Shown piece by piece: positions 28,001 to 35,694 of a stretch of 53,261 bases of DNA. Each line of letters starts with the position of its first letter. Positions within the stretch are counted from its first letter, which is position 1. Source of the stretch: Salibaculum griseiflavum (lineage in GTDB: Bacteria; Pseudomonadota; Alphaproteobacteria; Rhodobacterales; Rhodobacteraceae); NCBI RefSeq assembly GCF_003129565.1, contig NZ_QETF01000023.1, positions 1 through 53,261 of the forward strand, written 5' to 3'. A model generated the notes under the pieces. It did no database searches and was not told the origin of the DNA. It was given only the letters and a program-made list of their open reading frames with translations. Both the position numbers and the translations under genes were made by a program.

Positions 28001-28083
28001 GTGTTGGCTCGGGCCACCATGGCTTGTGCTGAGCGCTGGGCAACAGCTTGGAGAGCCTCATTTAGACGAGAGCTATGGGTCAT
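22063..28083 (-). CDS. druE: Druantia signature helicase DruE (DUF1998)
   Basis: A 2006-residue protein. Helicase motifs: Walker A GTGSGKTE at residues 123-130, DEAH at 253-256, SAT near 290, and QRVGRAGRR (motif VI) near 1063, preceded by CSTTMEMGVDIPAVQLV. Cysteine pairs near residues 438 and 480 suggest zinc ribbons between the RecA lobes. A DUF1998-type cluster lies near 1600: LFDRAAGGAGLS, then CPDACKHGCPSC. About 350 residues follow DUF1998, including ALSGELNDGRKFVMLLDQG near the end, which loosely resembles a phospholipase D-like fold. Size and order match DruE of Druantia anti-phage systems (Doron et al. 2018). The ATG overlaps the druH stop as ATGA. Active residues are intact. Confidence 0.85.
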   Translation of the reverse strand: MTHSSRLNEALQAVAQRSAQAMVARANTSHPGLNQVLSRKLSQDAGAPGSVLADPVYEIARNWKPAAQTLGDMEGTLLSPDIVDALANAGDYEMGRDLLPYLHQQAAWRASLEDKHSVLVTAGTGSGKTESFMIPILQDIISRPPRPGGGIQAILLYPLNALIESQRDRLSAWARKLGGRVRFALFNGDTVERENQAQPPSDDVELRSRKKIREEPPEILVTNITMLEYMLLRGQDRGMLEKSQGALRWIVLDEAHSYIGSQAAEMALLLRRVRAAFGVEAEDVRLMATSATIGGEKDAAGKLKDFASALSGRASDQVTVVEGVATDPVLPAPGAARPFDLLKLNQLAETEDYGGLWRELADHPRVLKLRTKMASGALSLRAIAQLLLDDPNKSTEAQQLLDVVALAEKDDKKLLPWRAHLFHRAQGGIWACTNPDCDHCDPELATNDAEWPYGAIHLTATPRCACGAPVYEVVSCTECGTVHLQGQLVGGAQPRLDPPDQEDLDDYLLDVEPDDDADVTFEKGTAWIVPGQSVWLSKDGKIFDNQPPEDTPAWNFHLIEKASDRECCDGAAKARLMGFRFGPAFFLATSIPSLLETLTQPMEEKGLPSGGRRAITFSDSRQGVARLAAKLQQEAERTLTRSYLWHRVNEVQSGKPVEVQKLEAQLAELGKLPDSPIVEDMKAPLKAKLAELQGGSSAVPWKELVAGFAEQPDLKGFVGDIWKNRWIDKFFQEDPKNLAEMMLFRELMRRPRVQNNPETMGLVRLVFPELEAKARSMPLPDPVNAAGITREGWIGLAYAAIDFGFRQNLAVEMPPWMVGPVAPKAGVLQSMVAPDTPNEDMHKHDRRWPTAFNDRNRLVKLVYALAGGEKGDPVIEDRVSAILSDLWSLIISKAGKNTGAGGWRLSFDRAALERLETGWLCPVTRRPFGYNIAGRSPYAPARMMSEVQYPALPIAKGGGSLSTERNELREWLRNDANVQDLRKVGLWSALHDRIAEYPRYIRAQEHSAQIPRPVLARYEDAFGEGKINLLNCSTTMEMGVDIPAVQLVVNANVPPALSNYRQRVGRAGRRREPWAFSMTFCRDLPLDYQAFHRPIDFLERPIVAPKVWFDSAALIQRHVNAGLLSQWFAEQGGVSVKSSIGAFMGVNETFETAFTDFSDADRFLDDLRGEWAKSNFRHAQLQALVKGTTLSTRPVSALIAQASDGFQRLVGKWREEYEALFDGMLGARDNDVVAAFKLRAKRLAGEFMLGEFARRGFTPAYGFPTDVVSFTSLLSAPRTSDVSTSFQRAGGASRELHQALREYAPGNEVVIDGQVFESEGILPAWQARADASNLEDLREFWSCSDCHAFGVSTVRPEACPQCGTEKLTTKRVLRPAGFLSAKQAHTGYELINRTAVDDVSLSAQWGDWIALPQEQAGRMRVDPLGQLTTLASGQKDGGFAICLDCGRAAPLDAPEHGAVAEMPKSILKHKPLQRRSDMKLTRDGLCPGSDNPNRIQKAIHLAQITHTDIWEWQLPGDTSEQTGKALAAALREALVERLGVEAAEVGLETGPSRGLSGDKRLSVYLFDRAAGGAGLSARMGETETFTQALSRAVELLDCPDACKHGCPSCILRPDINQRDVRMDRAGALTLARGLQDYLDLPAEYRVLGSDTQFAGQAVSVFIDRALRNNRLDALDIWMHGAPKDWDLQGWILSSWLPRLHGAGVEVRMHFPRSLLSSADFDLSCRLSIHRFAAFAKILMADEMPLAEGYPVLATLKQGEETSAFVAIAAEEAIPGEDWGAGAQTPVVMGDVPTLPESNGLSVEKLMELGSGNTKLFWPKRALDGAIPGFGKRFWNFVAANAPLEVNALKEVGLKSLTYSDRYLMTPLAISMLSSVLRATPGMKDAEVSVHMAKAEHLPFEPRMIWDNFASDAQRIDVLQALLPGVTLLLERKNDLPHHRALSGELNDGRKFVMLLDQGFGAWRAQGSVRHDFEGTPMQQAKMLANQKGELTSYTEEGAPIAYNFNI

Positions 28084-31000
28084 GATTGGGTCTCCATCGT
28101 CATCATAATCGCTGCCGGCAATGCCTCATCAAACCAGACAGGATCTACCGCTCGAAGAGCAAACAGTTGTAAGAATTCGTTCATAGATGGCTTTGGTTCC
28201 AATCCACACACCGCCTCTGCAACTTTCACAGGGGCGTCTAACAAAGGGCGCACTTGCTCAGAGAGTTGAGGGGCAATCACACTATGGCCCGCTCGGATGG
28301 AACCCGTCCCAAAAGGTAACGTGTCAAATCTTCGTGCCGCTTCTTGTGCCGCAGCCTCTAATTTTTTCACTGGGTCTGGAACAGCCAACGGAACAGGAGC
28401 GTCAGTCTCATTGAGCGCAATCGGTAGCATTTCCAGTTCAGCAAGAGCGACGCCGATATGCGCTTTGAGCTCTGGTCTCAGGAGTACAACCTGCCCTGCT
28501 TGCCTCGCTATTGTTTGGCCGATCAAGTCCTTGATTTGGCTTTCGTTAAACGTTTTGTGTTCACGCATGATATAGCTGAAGTACTGCTTTGCGTGACTGA
28601 TACCCGTCTTCCATGCTTTCATGGGAATTGCTGGCCACCAAAATGGCGCTTCGGCTTCTAATTCAAGAACTTCTGCAATCTCTCTCTTGGGCTTTCTGAA
28701 CAACAATGCCACAGCAGCTTCAGGACAATCACCCAACGCGGTTACTTGATCGAGGCTGCTTGCATCGCCGCCCGTGCGAACATTGGATATGAGGGTCCAA
28801 AAATCGTCCCACATTGAATCATCAGGATCTGAAAGCGCCCTTTGCCAGGCCAACTTGTATGTACCAATTCGATCTTCCCGTTTTGAAAACGGCCGCGGCC
28901 TCGGCGTCCAAACACTGGGGCGCATCACGCCGCGCTGATCTGATTTTCCCTGGATAAACCATAACCCGTCTTCTTCGCCAAGCCATCCAGCCAGATCGAC
29001 ACGAGATACCGCATCAAGGTGAGAGACTTCGGTTGGGTTTTCAAGATTGACGGCATGCAAAATACAGGTACCATGCCCCAGATGAAGGAATGGACCGACA
29101 ACCTCGCTCGTCCAGTCATAGGTCCGCAAATTTAAACGCGCGGTTTGCTCATTTAATACCGCTCTGATGTTTATCCGTGCGTCTGGTCCAGCTAACGACA
29201 AAAGTTGACGCGCCATGTCTGCATGGATGTTCAACCGCGTGCTATCTGACGCGGCAAATGATACAGCCGAACCACCGTCCCCCAGTCGCAACCGAATACT
29301 GCCGCCACGCATCGGAAAAATGGCTCGCCAACCATCCAAGTTATGCACGGACACATCGTGATCTTTTACCAACCTATTGCCTGATGGCATGACGATTTCC
29401 GCACGCTCTGACGGCCAAGGCGCGGACAATTCAATCGACTTGCCACTTGCCGGCTCACTAAAGCGAAGCTGCACCAAGCCGACATCCGCCTCGGAAACGG
29501 AAATCGAAAGGTCCGCCTCTCCAGCTTGAGACACCGCCTGCTCGTCCGAAATATTCCCCGCGAGCAGCGCAACATGCCAACTCTGGGGCACGCCTGACAC
29601 ATAAACGTGCAAGGTGCCTGGGCCTGTTTCTCGCATCCGGATGTTCAGCTGAGCAGGAAAAACAATTGCACGAATTCTTCCGAGCGCGACGCCATCTTCT
29701 AGCCACTCAAAGATCTCCGCACCGAGCCTATGGGACACAGGAGTACGGTAAAGGGCATCGCCAAGGTCACGCATGGGCACATTGCCTTCTGCCCCCATGA
29801 CAATCGGTTTGCCGAGAAACGCTTGCCCCGTCGATACTGTCCAACGTGACAGAGTTTCCCCTATCGCAATCATGCTTATGTGCTCCGCCTCGGCATCCTG
29901 TCCCGTGGCAATCCGAAACATTTGTGAGCCCAAATTAACCGAACCCGAACCACTTAAGCCTTGAATCACACCTCCAGGGGCGTTTTTTGGCTCGCCAAGG
30001 ACCACACCATCCTCAGCCTCGGGGTTCTCTTCTCCAGAGTGTAAGATCCAGATCGACTGTTCTTTGGTCTTTCCTCGTCCAGAAATCGGGATGAGTTCGT
30101 TTGGGTGTTCCTCGCCTGACCGACTGGCGCGCCAAAGGGATGCGCTCTCATCAGGGGCCGGCAAACCAGGGTCAAGGGTGACATCCCCCTGCCCTACCCC
30201 GTCTACATAAGCCGAGGCGATAATGGCTTGCGAAGGATCTAACGCTAGAACGGCGTCCCCTCTCCCGCCCTGACGTGACAAACGCCACCCTTGCGGTTCT
30301 GGGATGGCAAGGAAACAGCTTCCACCATCGAGCAATATCCGGAGGCGAAGGTCTCTACTCACATGAGGCAAGAAGCTATGAGGCAGGAAACTTTCATCGG
30401 AAACCTTAGCAATTCCAACCCATCCTGATCCGCTTTCTGATCGCCGTAAAAGCCTTTGCACGAGAGCTTGTTCAGGTTTGGATTTGCCTCGTTCAGCCCT
30501 CAAGACGGGTCTAATGAGAGATTCAACTGCAAGGCTAGAAAGCCGCAACGGCAATTTTTGCATCCAGTTTGGATGATGCTCATCAAGCCAGCGCAGCAAG
30601 TTCACATCGGAGATTTTTTCGGGAAGCCAACCACGAATCTCAACCAGCGCTAAAGCAAGATCAGCGAGCAGCCGCTTGGTATCCTCATTTTGAAAGGCCT
30701 GGGGAAAGGCTCCCAGGTGCCGAGCTGCGAGAGCTGGAGCAGTCCGCGTCCCAAGAATTCCTTCAGCTTCTACCTGCTGCACCAACTGCAGAACCATATG
30801 CTGATAGCGCCCCGGATCCGCCATGAGCGCATCAGGCAAACCACCTTCTGCCATCAATGTGTAGAGGTACTGGTGTATACCATTTTCAGATACACGCAAA
30901 GGGCGCTGCCAGCTCTGGAGCCCTTCATCGGTTAACTTACGTGCAAAAGACTGTTCAAAATCTTCAGGTCCAATACCGATCGAATTGAATACTGGTGTCC

Positions 31001-31220
31001 ACGAAATACTCCCACCTGAAAAGGTCCTGCGTATAAACTCAGACGCATAAATAACAAAGCCAGCCGCCGTGCTCTTGAGGACTTGGCCCATATCAATACG
31101 CAAAGTCAGCAGGCTCTGCAGTTTCTGAAATTCTTCATCGGTTACGTTATAGGCATGAAGCGTGCGACCATCAGCCTCTTCCAATTCGTTGCGCGCAAGT
31201 ATGTCCCTTACGATCTTCAT
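28080..31220 (-). CDS. druH: Druantia type III protein DruH
   Basis: A 1046-residue protein without any catalytic motif I recognise. It starts MKIVRDILARNELEEADGR, with AGAAGGGCAGTCTAC before the ATG. The N-terminal third is helical; the middle third has beta-rich stretches that resemble sandwich domains (GPGTLHVYVSGVPQSWHVAL, ISVSEADVGLVQLRF). The C-terminus is helical. A ~1000-residue protein translationally coupled directly upstream of a ~2000-residue DUF1998 helicase is the definition of Druantia type III (druH-druE). The identification therefore rests on size, order and partner. No frameshift or internal stop is seen, so the system looks functional. Confidence 0.8.
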   Translation of the reverse strand: MKIVRDILARNELEEADGRTLHAYNVTDEEFQKLQSLLTLRIDMGQVLKSTAAGFVIYASEFIRRTFSGGSISWTPVFNSIGIGPEDFEQSFARKLTDEGLQSWQRPLRVSENGIHQYLYTLMAEGGLPDALMADPGRYQHMVLQLVQQVEAEGILGTRTAPALAARHLGAFPQAFQNEDTKRLLADLALALVEIRGWLPEKISDVNLLRWLDEHHPNWMQKLPLRLSSLAVESLIRPVLRAERGKSKPEQALVQRLLRRSESGSGWVGIAKVSDESFLPHSFLPHVSRDLRLRILLDGGSCFLAIPEPQGWRLSRQGGRGDAVLALDPSQAIIASAYVDGVGQGDVTLDPGLPAPDESASLWRASRSGEEHPNELIPISGRGKTKEQSIWILHSGEENPEAEDGVVLGEPKNAPGGVIQGLSGSGSVNLGSQMFRIATGQDAEAEHISMIAIGETLSRWTVSTGQAFLGKPIVMGAEGNVPMRDLGDALYRTPVSHRLGAEIFEWLEDGVALGRIRAIVFPAQLNIRMRETGPGTLHVYVSGVPQSWHVALLAGNISDEQAVSQAGEADLSISVSEADVGLVQLRFSEPASGKSIELSAPWPSERAEIVMPSGNRLVKDHDVSVHNLDGWRAIFPMRGGSIRLRLGDGGSAVSFAASDSTRLNIHADMARQLLSLAGPDARINIRAVLNEQTARLNLRTYDWTSEVVGPFLHLGHGTCILHAVNLENPTEVSHLDAVSRVDLAGWLGEEDGLWFIQGKSDQRGVMRPSVWTPRPRPFSKREDRIGTYKLAWQRALSDPDDSMWDDFWTLISNVRTGGDASSLDQVTALGDCPEAAVALLFRKPKREIAEVLELEAEAPFWWPAIPMKAWKTGISHAKQYFSYIMREHKTFNESQIKDLIGQTIARQAGQVVLLRPELKAHIGVALAELEMLPIALNETDAPVPLAVPDPVKKLEAAAQEAARRFDTLPFGTGSIRAGHSVIAPQLSEQVRPLLDAPVKVAEAVCGLEPKPSMNEFLQLFALRAVDPVWFDEALPAAIMMTMETQS

Positions 31221-31238
31221 GTAGACTGCCCTTCTATT

Positions 31239-31465
31239 CTAGGTGTTGTACGGTCCCCTCCTCAAATAGCGAACCGCGCCTGGCACCCGCCATCCCCTTT
31301 CAAATTTCACGTAGGTGACGTAAAAACCTGTCGCCATTCGGCGTTCCTGCATGCGATGACCCAAGGAAAACTGATCGCGCGGAGGGCTTGGAAAATATCG
31401 AGGCCACGGTCTAAGACAATTCTTCAACCCGTATCGGTCACAATATCCCGGGTGTCAATCTTCAT
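31239..31465 (-). pseudogene. Remnant of a MIT_C (phospholipase D-like) domain protein, cut by IS5
   Basis: Read leftward from the IS5 edge, one frame gives DTRDIVTDTG, a TGA at 31426-31424, then RIVLDRGLDIFQ. A shifted frame continues with RDQFSLGHRMQERR and GFYVTYVKFERGW and stops at 31239, 18 bases before druH. Together they match the conserved end of MIT_C-type phospholipase D-like domains, where Trp usually occupies the stop position. The gene has lost its 5' end to IS5, and has a stop and a frameshift. It was in line with druH, so it may once have been the first gene of the same operon. The domain call is from motif memory. Confidence 0.5.
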
Positions 31466-32514
31466 GGCTCTGTTTCACAAATCGGGGTTTGAACGGACGT
31501 CCCCTGCCCCGGACGGACTTATCCTGCGGGATCTGTGATTGGTATGCCAAGGGCGGTGTAGCGATTGAGCACTGCGATCCGGACTTGGAGCGCCGTAACC
31601 TGCCGGTCGAAGTCTCGCGCCATGAGGCCTTGGCCGAGTAGTTTGACGCAGTTCATCTTTGTCTCTGCGCGGCTCCGGCGGTGGTAGCCGGTCAATTTTC
31701 TCCATAAGGCGCGATCGAGATATTTGCAGGCCCTCACGGCTTCAGTCCGCGCGATGGCGTCCGCTGTCGTTGGCTTCCAAAGCTGCGCATTCTTGCGCGG
31801 CGGGATGATGGCAGCGGCGCCGCGAGCGGCAATCACATTGTGGCATCTGCGCGTGTCATAGGCCCCATCAGCGGTGATGGCGGCGATCTCCTGCTCCGGT
31901 GGGATCTGTTCCAGCAGGTCATGGAGCATCGGGGCATCTCCGACATTGCTTGTGGGGACGCCAACCGCGCGGATCTCCAGTGTTTCCTCGTCCATGCCAA
32001 GATGAAGCTTACGCCACAGGCGCTTCTTTGGCCCGCCATGCTTGCGCGCGTTCCACTCTCCTTCACCCTCGGCCTTGATCCCGGTGACATCGATCAGCGG
32101 GTGGAGAGGTCCTGATCCGCCACGGTACGGGATGGCGACGTTTAGTGTCTTCTGACGGCGGCACAGGGTGCTGAAGTCCGGGACTTTCCAGTCCAACTCG
32201 GCCAGACGAAAAAGGCTTTCGACGAACCCGGTGGTTTGCCGGAGGGGCATGTCGAACAGCACCTTCATCGTCTGGCAAACCTGGATCGCTGCGTCGCTGA
32301 CCTCGGGCTAACGCCCCCGCTCGCCTGTCGGAGCCGCCTGCCACGACATCTCGGGATCAAACCAGAGTGATAGCGAACTGCGGTGCTTCAGCGCCGTGTT
32401 GTACGACTGCAAGTTCCTGGTCTTGTACTTCGTAGGGCACCAACTGCTCATGCACCGTTTCTACCCCACTGGATTCAAACAGTGAATCCCTCATACCGTT
32501 TGTGCAACAAAGCC
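31466..32514 (-). mobile_element. IS5-family insertion sequence with a disabled transposase
   Basis: A 1049-bp element with 16-bp terminal inverted repeats (GGCTCTGTTTCACAAA on the left; GGCTTTGTTGCACAAA, reversed, on the right; 14 of 16 match). It carries one minus-strand transposase gene that holds a premature stop. No clear target duplication is visible. It sits between the MIT_C remnant and two exported-protein genes and has cut the former. Confidence 0.75.
31519..32451 (-). pseudogene. IS5-family transposase with an in-frame amber codon
   Basis: The frame opens at an ATG at 32451 (MSSWCPTKYKTRNLQSYN) and reads WFDPEMSWQAAPTGERGR, then a TAG at 32310-32308 (codon 48), then PEVSDAAIQVCQTMKVLFDM and the rest. 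In relatives the stop position is usually Gln (CAG), so a single C-to-T change would explain it. The DDE residues remain downstream: Asp in DVTGIK, Asp in ADGAYDTRR, Glu in RSRAETKM. Translation from the internal ATG at 32268 would lack the N-terminal region, so the element is probably not autonomous. Confidence 0.75.
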
Positions 32515-32685
32515 CCGGTGGCATTTAGGCGCCAGCTACTCGACTTGTCTGATGACATGGCAACTAGGGTTGATATTCAGTTCTATTCAGACGCCTGTGA
32601 CGCCCATCTGAAGGCGGTATCCGACGCACCATAGTTCACTGAGCTCCGGTCAATTTAGAGTTTCTCGCATAGCTTCTTGCCTTTG

Positions 32686-33312
32686 CTATGGAGGCCCAGA
32701 GTCGGATACCGCAATGAAAGCCTTGTCGCGGGTCCAAAAGGTTTGCCAGCGTTCGTCCCAGACAGCAATTTCGTAGCAGGGTGTCGCGCCAGAGCCGGGT
32801 TCTGCTTCAGGTGTTTGACACCTGAAACCGTGCACGCCGTATACGAGTGCCTGACGTGCACCGGCTGGTGCCGGCACCTTTATTGCTTGTGGCCGAAACG
32901 CTGCGCGTCTTCGAAAGATCTGGTCGCCGGTCACGATATAAAACCCACAACCGCCCGTACCACACCATGGGAAGCCAACACCTTCGCACCCAAACTCGAG
33001 GTAGACGACTGTCGCAGCGTGGTCCTCTGCGCCGAATGGCAATTCATAGACGGCACTTTGTGGAACTCTCAGACGCCCAGAGCTGGAAGCCTGCTGACTG
33101 CTAAGCTCGGCGCAGGCCATCTCATAATTGGACAAGATCGCTTGGACAGCCGCTTCAGTCTCGCTGTCCCTCGGGTTGGCAACCGCTGAAGACGTGACCA
33201 GAAGCGAGAGCGCCGAAGCACCAAGCAGACGTTGTATGGCGCGGTAGGAACCCAGACAAAGCACCCTGCGCCCAGTGATACGATAAGGTTGGCTCAAAGC
33301 GCGCAAGATCAT
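32686..33312 (-). CDS. Predicted exported protein of unknown function
   Basis: A 208-residue protein. The ATG at 33312 is favoured over upstream in-frame starts by the typical signal-peptide layout that follows: a basic start (RALSQPYRITGRR), a hydrophobic run (LLGASALSLLVTSSAVA) and a cleavage site after AVA. The mature part contains several Cys and aromatic residues (FPWCGTGGCGFYIV), suggesting disulphides in the periplasm. It is followed in the same direction by no gene before IS5. No family recognised. The neighbouring gene at 33485-33859 is also exported. Confidence 0.5.
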   Translation of the reverse strand: MILRALSQPYRITGRRVLCLGSYRAIQRLLGASALSLLVTSSAVANPRDSETEAAVQAILSNYEMACAELSSQQASSSGRLRVPQSAVYELPFGAEDHAATVVYLEFGCEGVGFPWCGTGGCGFYIVTGDQIFRRRAAFRPQAIKVPAPAGARQALVYGVHGFRCQTPEAEPGSGATPCYEIAVWDERWQTFWTRDKAFIAVSDSGPP

Positions 33313-33484
33313 TATCAGCCTCAGTTTCCAACAAGGGCGGGTGGCGTTGGCTACGCCGTGACTGGTTTGACTGGCAAGACTCTTCATATGGCTGATCGCC
33401 TTTTTGCCCGCCAGTCGGCGCCAACAACGTTCCAACAATCTCTTTGATCCGCGTCGCTGACGGCTCATCTAAATTGTAGTAGGC

Positions 33485-33859
33485 TTAATCAGAGAACATC
33501 GAGCAGTCGGCTTCTGGTGACCCGGATCCAATCAACCTGATGCTTGCCTTGATGACAACTTTCTCGATTTCGTAGTCCGACATAGTCCGATCGCCACAGG
33601 CGAATGCGATAGCTGCCATTGGGTTAGGAGAGGTACCGGTTCCCTCAATTAGCGAGTTGGCAACGAGGATCTCGGCGTCTGGGCTGCCCCGACCTGCCCA
33701 CTGTACGGCATAGGCAAACCCTTGATCTCTTAAACCGAGCTGGTTCAACTCGTCATAGTATTTTTTGCTAAAGCTGTCATTTGCCAACGCCGTTTTGGGT
33801 ATGACTGCAATTAAAGCTATGGCAACGTAAGGTGTAATGCGAGCTAGCAATCTTATCAT
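33485..33859 (-). CDS. Small predicted periplasmic protein
   Basis: A 124-residue protein. The N-terminus MIRLLARITPYVAIALIAVI ends in a likely signal-peptidase site (TALA then ND). AAGGGAC precedes the ATG. The mature part contains GFAYAVQWAGRGSPDAEILV and FACGDRTMSDYEIEKV, with two Cys that could form one disulphide. It may be co-transcribed with the exported-protein gene at 32686-33312, 172 bases downstream. Function unknown. Confidence 0.5.
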   Translation of the reverse strand: MIRLLARITPYVAIALIAVIPKTALANDSFSKKYYDELNQLGLRDQGFAYAVQWAGRGSPDAEILVANSLIEGTGTSPNPMAAIAFACGDRTMSDYEIEKVVIKASIRLIGSGSPEADCSMFSD

Positions 33860-34398
33860 GTCCCTTAAGTTTTAGTCAGCCTACAACATCAGAGCCCATG
33901 AGCAAGGTCTCTTCGGGATGCGTGGGAGTTAATATGGTTTGCTGGCCGGGTGGGGCACCGCCAGAAGTCGTGGTTGCGACGTACAGCGCGTCTGGCGCAG
34001 AGACCGAACATAGCACGGCGCCACGAACCCGATATATGTTGGCTTGTGCCGTGCTTTGTACCTTAACCCAAAAATTACCCCTACGGTCTAAGGACGGGCT
34101 GTGGTGCTAAAAGGATGGAACCGGTCGGGACAGTTTTGCTCTAAGTTGGCAGGGCTAGGGCCCGAAAGCAGCGGGTAAAGCCGATATGTTCAGGCCTCTA
34201 GTTACGAGGACTGGTCCGCCACACCCTCGATTACGATTCCTGAATCTGCGGCGCGCAGACCTTGGGCCAACGCTCTTGTTCCGCTGAACCCACGAGAGCT
34301 TACCTGCACATCCACGCAATGTGTCGGATTCCGTCACCCGTGTTGTTTTCAGTTTGAGTTACCTAGGGACCCTGTCGCATATGGCGTATCAATGCGCG
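33860..34398. other. Gene-free stretch in the cargo island
   Basis: No intact gene is supported. On the minus strand around 34205-34320 a coding-like run (GFSGTRALAQGLRAADSGIV) ends in a stop, without a start codon in frame; it may be the tail of a lost gene. Nothing else of note is seen. Confidence 0.3.
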
Positions 34399-34944
34399 TT
34401 AGCGGGGTCGGCTCTTCCAGAATAAAAAGATCTTTACCACAGTATCCGGGATCCGTTCTGCAGCGTCGTCGAGCGCTGCGTCGAGGTCCTCGTGCGCGAT
34501 GCCGATGACCGAGTGGCCATTCTCATCCAATATATGGCTCATGATGGGCTGTATGAGGTGTCCGTTTTCTCCACTTTCCGTCAGCCGAAGCCAGTTTTTG
34601 GGCCGGAGCGCAACGGCTTGCATGAACCCCTCGCACCAATCCATAGCGATCAAGTGACCTTCGGGTGCCTGCCAGAATATCGGCTCAGCCACCGGGTCCT
34701 CGCGTTCCAGATTCGACCGGATCTGCCGCAGGCGCGTTTCGACGCTTTCGACGACCCAACCGGCCAGCGCCTCGGCTTCGGTGCCAAATACAACCTTCAG
34801 CCACTCTGAAGTGGGAACGAAGACCCGTCCACATGCCAGACCGTGCAGGAAGCCATCCATATCCGATAGCATCATGCAGCCCTCAGGGCTGCTGTCGGAC
34901 ATCAGGTAGGCGTCCAGTGCGTCCAAATCGAGCACGTCATCCAT
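34399..34944 (-). CDS. UPF0149/YecA family protein without SEC-C motif
   Basis: A 181-residue protein starting MDDVLDLDALDAYLMSD. The block GCMMLSDMDGFLHGLACG and the later FWQAPEGHLIAMDWCEGF are the hallmarks of the YgfB/YecA (UPF0149) family. Many members end in a SEC-C zinc motif; this one ends VVKIFLFWKSRPR without it. The role is unknown in the family. GAGGGTAGCAC precedes the ATG. It looks like a chromosomal-type passenger gene and is intact. Confidence 0.7.
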   Translation of the reverse strand: MDDVLDLDALDAYLMSDSSPEGCMMLSDMDGFLHGLACGRVFVPTSEWLKVVFGTEAEALAGWVVESVETRLRQIRSNLEREDPVAEPIFWQAPEGHLIAMDWCEGFMQAVALRPKNWLRLTESGENGHLIQPIMSHILDENGHSVIGIAHEDLDAALDDAAERIPDTVVKIFLFWKSRPR

Positions 34945-35452
34945 GTGCTACCCTCTCCCAACCCTGTTTTTCCAGAAGCGCTAAACCCGCGTTGGTTTTA
35001 AAGGGCATGAGACCTTGGCGCAACAGATCGGCACCACCCTTCGGGCGGCAGCCGATTGCGGCTTTCTTCGGCTTGTAGCGGCACCTAATCTTGAGCACGT
35101 GACTAGGTTTCACACGCTCCAACTTCCCCCTGATCAGCGCGCTCTGAACACGTGATCAGGGGGCTTTTCTCCTTGGCTGCGCATACAAAACTTCCGTTGC
35201 ATTGACCCGGCGTTAGCTGACCTTAATCTGAAGAGTGTTCGAATGTTTTGAACACTTCCTTCAACTTGTCCCTGTCGCTCCCTGTAAGGCGATGGGGGCC
35301 TTTTTGTTTGGCGAGTTATCGTACGAAGCGACGAGCGGCGCTCGCCGGGTTGCCGGGGCGACCATAGAGATGATTGCCGCAAAATGAGCGACGGTGATGC
35401 AGGTTTCCCGAACCTTACGGAAATTTGTCGACGTAACCGCCTGCCCTATCTG
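34945..35452. other. Gap between the YecA-like gene and a small IS-disrupted gene
   Basis: No convincing gene. Frames on the minus strand (34937-35122, 35134-35382) lack ribosome-binding sites and protein character. The stretch contains the terminator at 35126-35170 and a weaker hairpin with a T-run, AAGGC..GCCTTTTTG, near 35288-35310. Confidence 0.35.
35126..35170 (+). terminator. Rho-independent terminator
   Basis: CCCCCTGATCA (35126-35136) and TGATCAGGGGG (35153-35163) form a perfect 11-bp stem around a 16-base loop. CTTTTCT follows on the plus strand. It would end rightward transcripts before the small gene at 35476. What those transcripts encode is unclear, as no plus-strand gene lies just upstream. 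Confidence 0.65.
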
Positions 35453-35475
35453 ACCTCTCAAAGAGAGGTGCTACT

Positions 35476-35694
35476 GTGTCATATTTTCGCGTCGATGAGC
35501 CTGTATGCGCAACCTGTTCCGGCTGGCTGGGCGGCAGGACAGTGATCGAGAATGCAGTGGCTGTGCAGAGCATAAAAGCGTTTCAGGACGAAGGTTTGTG
35601 CAAGGCCAAGCATAGCTTTGTAGCCGCGACGTTTCACTGCCCGTCTCATACATTTTTGACCCGTGACCGTTACAGCGTTGCCTTTGACGATTGA
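35476..35694 (+). CDS. Small Cys-rich protein whose stop codon is occupied by IS630
   Basis: A frame from a GTG (35476) encodes MSYFRVDEPVCATCSGWLGG, with CATC, a further Cys near residue 42 and Cys55, a possible zinc finger. The site GAGAGG lies in a hairpin (ACCTCTC-AAA-GAGAGGT, 35453-35469), which could limit translation. Codon 66 begins at 35671, exactly the TA target of IS630. Removing the element restores TAA, so the native protein has 65 residues ending in FLTRDR. With the element present it gains seven foreign residues (YSVAFDD). Function unknown. Confidence 0.55.
   Translation: MSYFRVDEPVCATCSGWLGGRTVIENAVAVQSIKAFQDEGLCKAKHSFVAATFHCPSHTFLTRDRYSVAFDD

Noticed and set aside
34937-35382. 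Minus-strand frames of 61 and 82 codons
   Set aside because: No ribosome-binding site and no recognisable protein character; the second also crosses the terminator hairpin.
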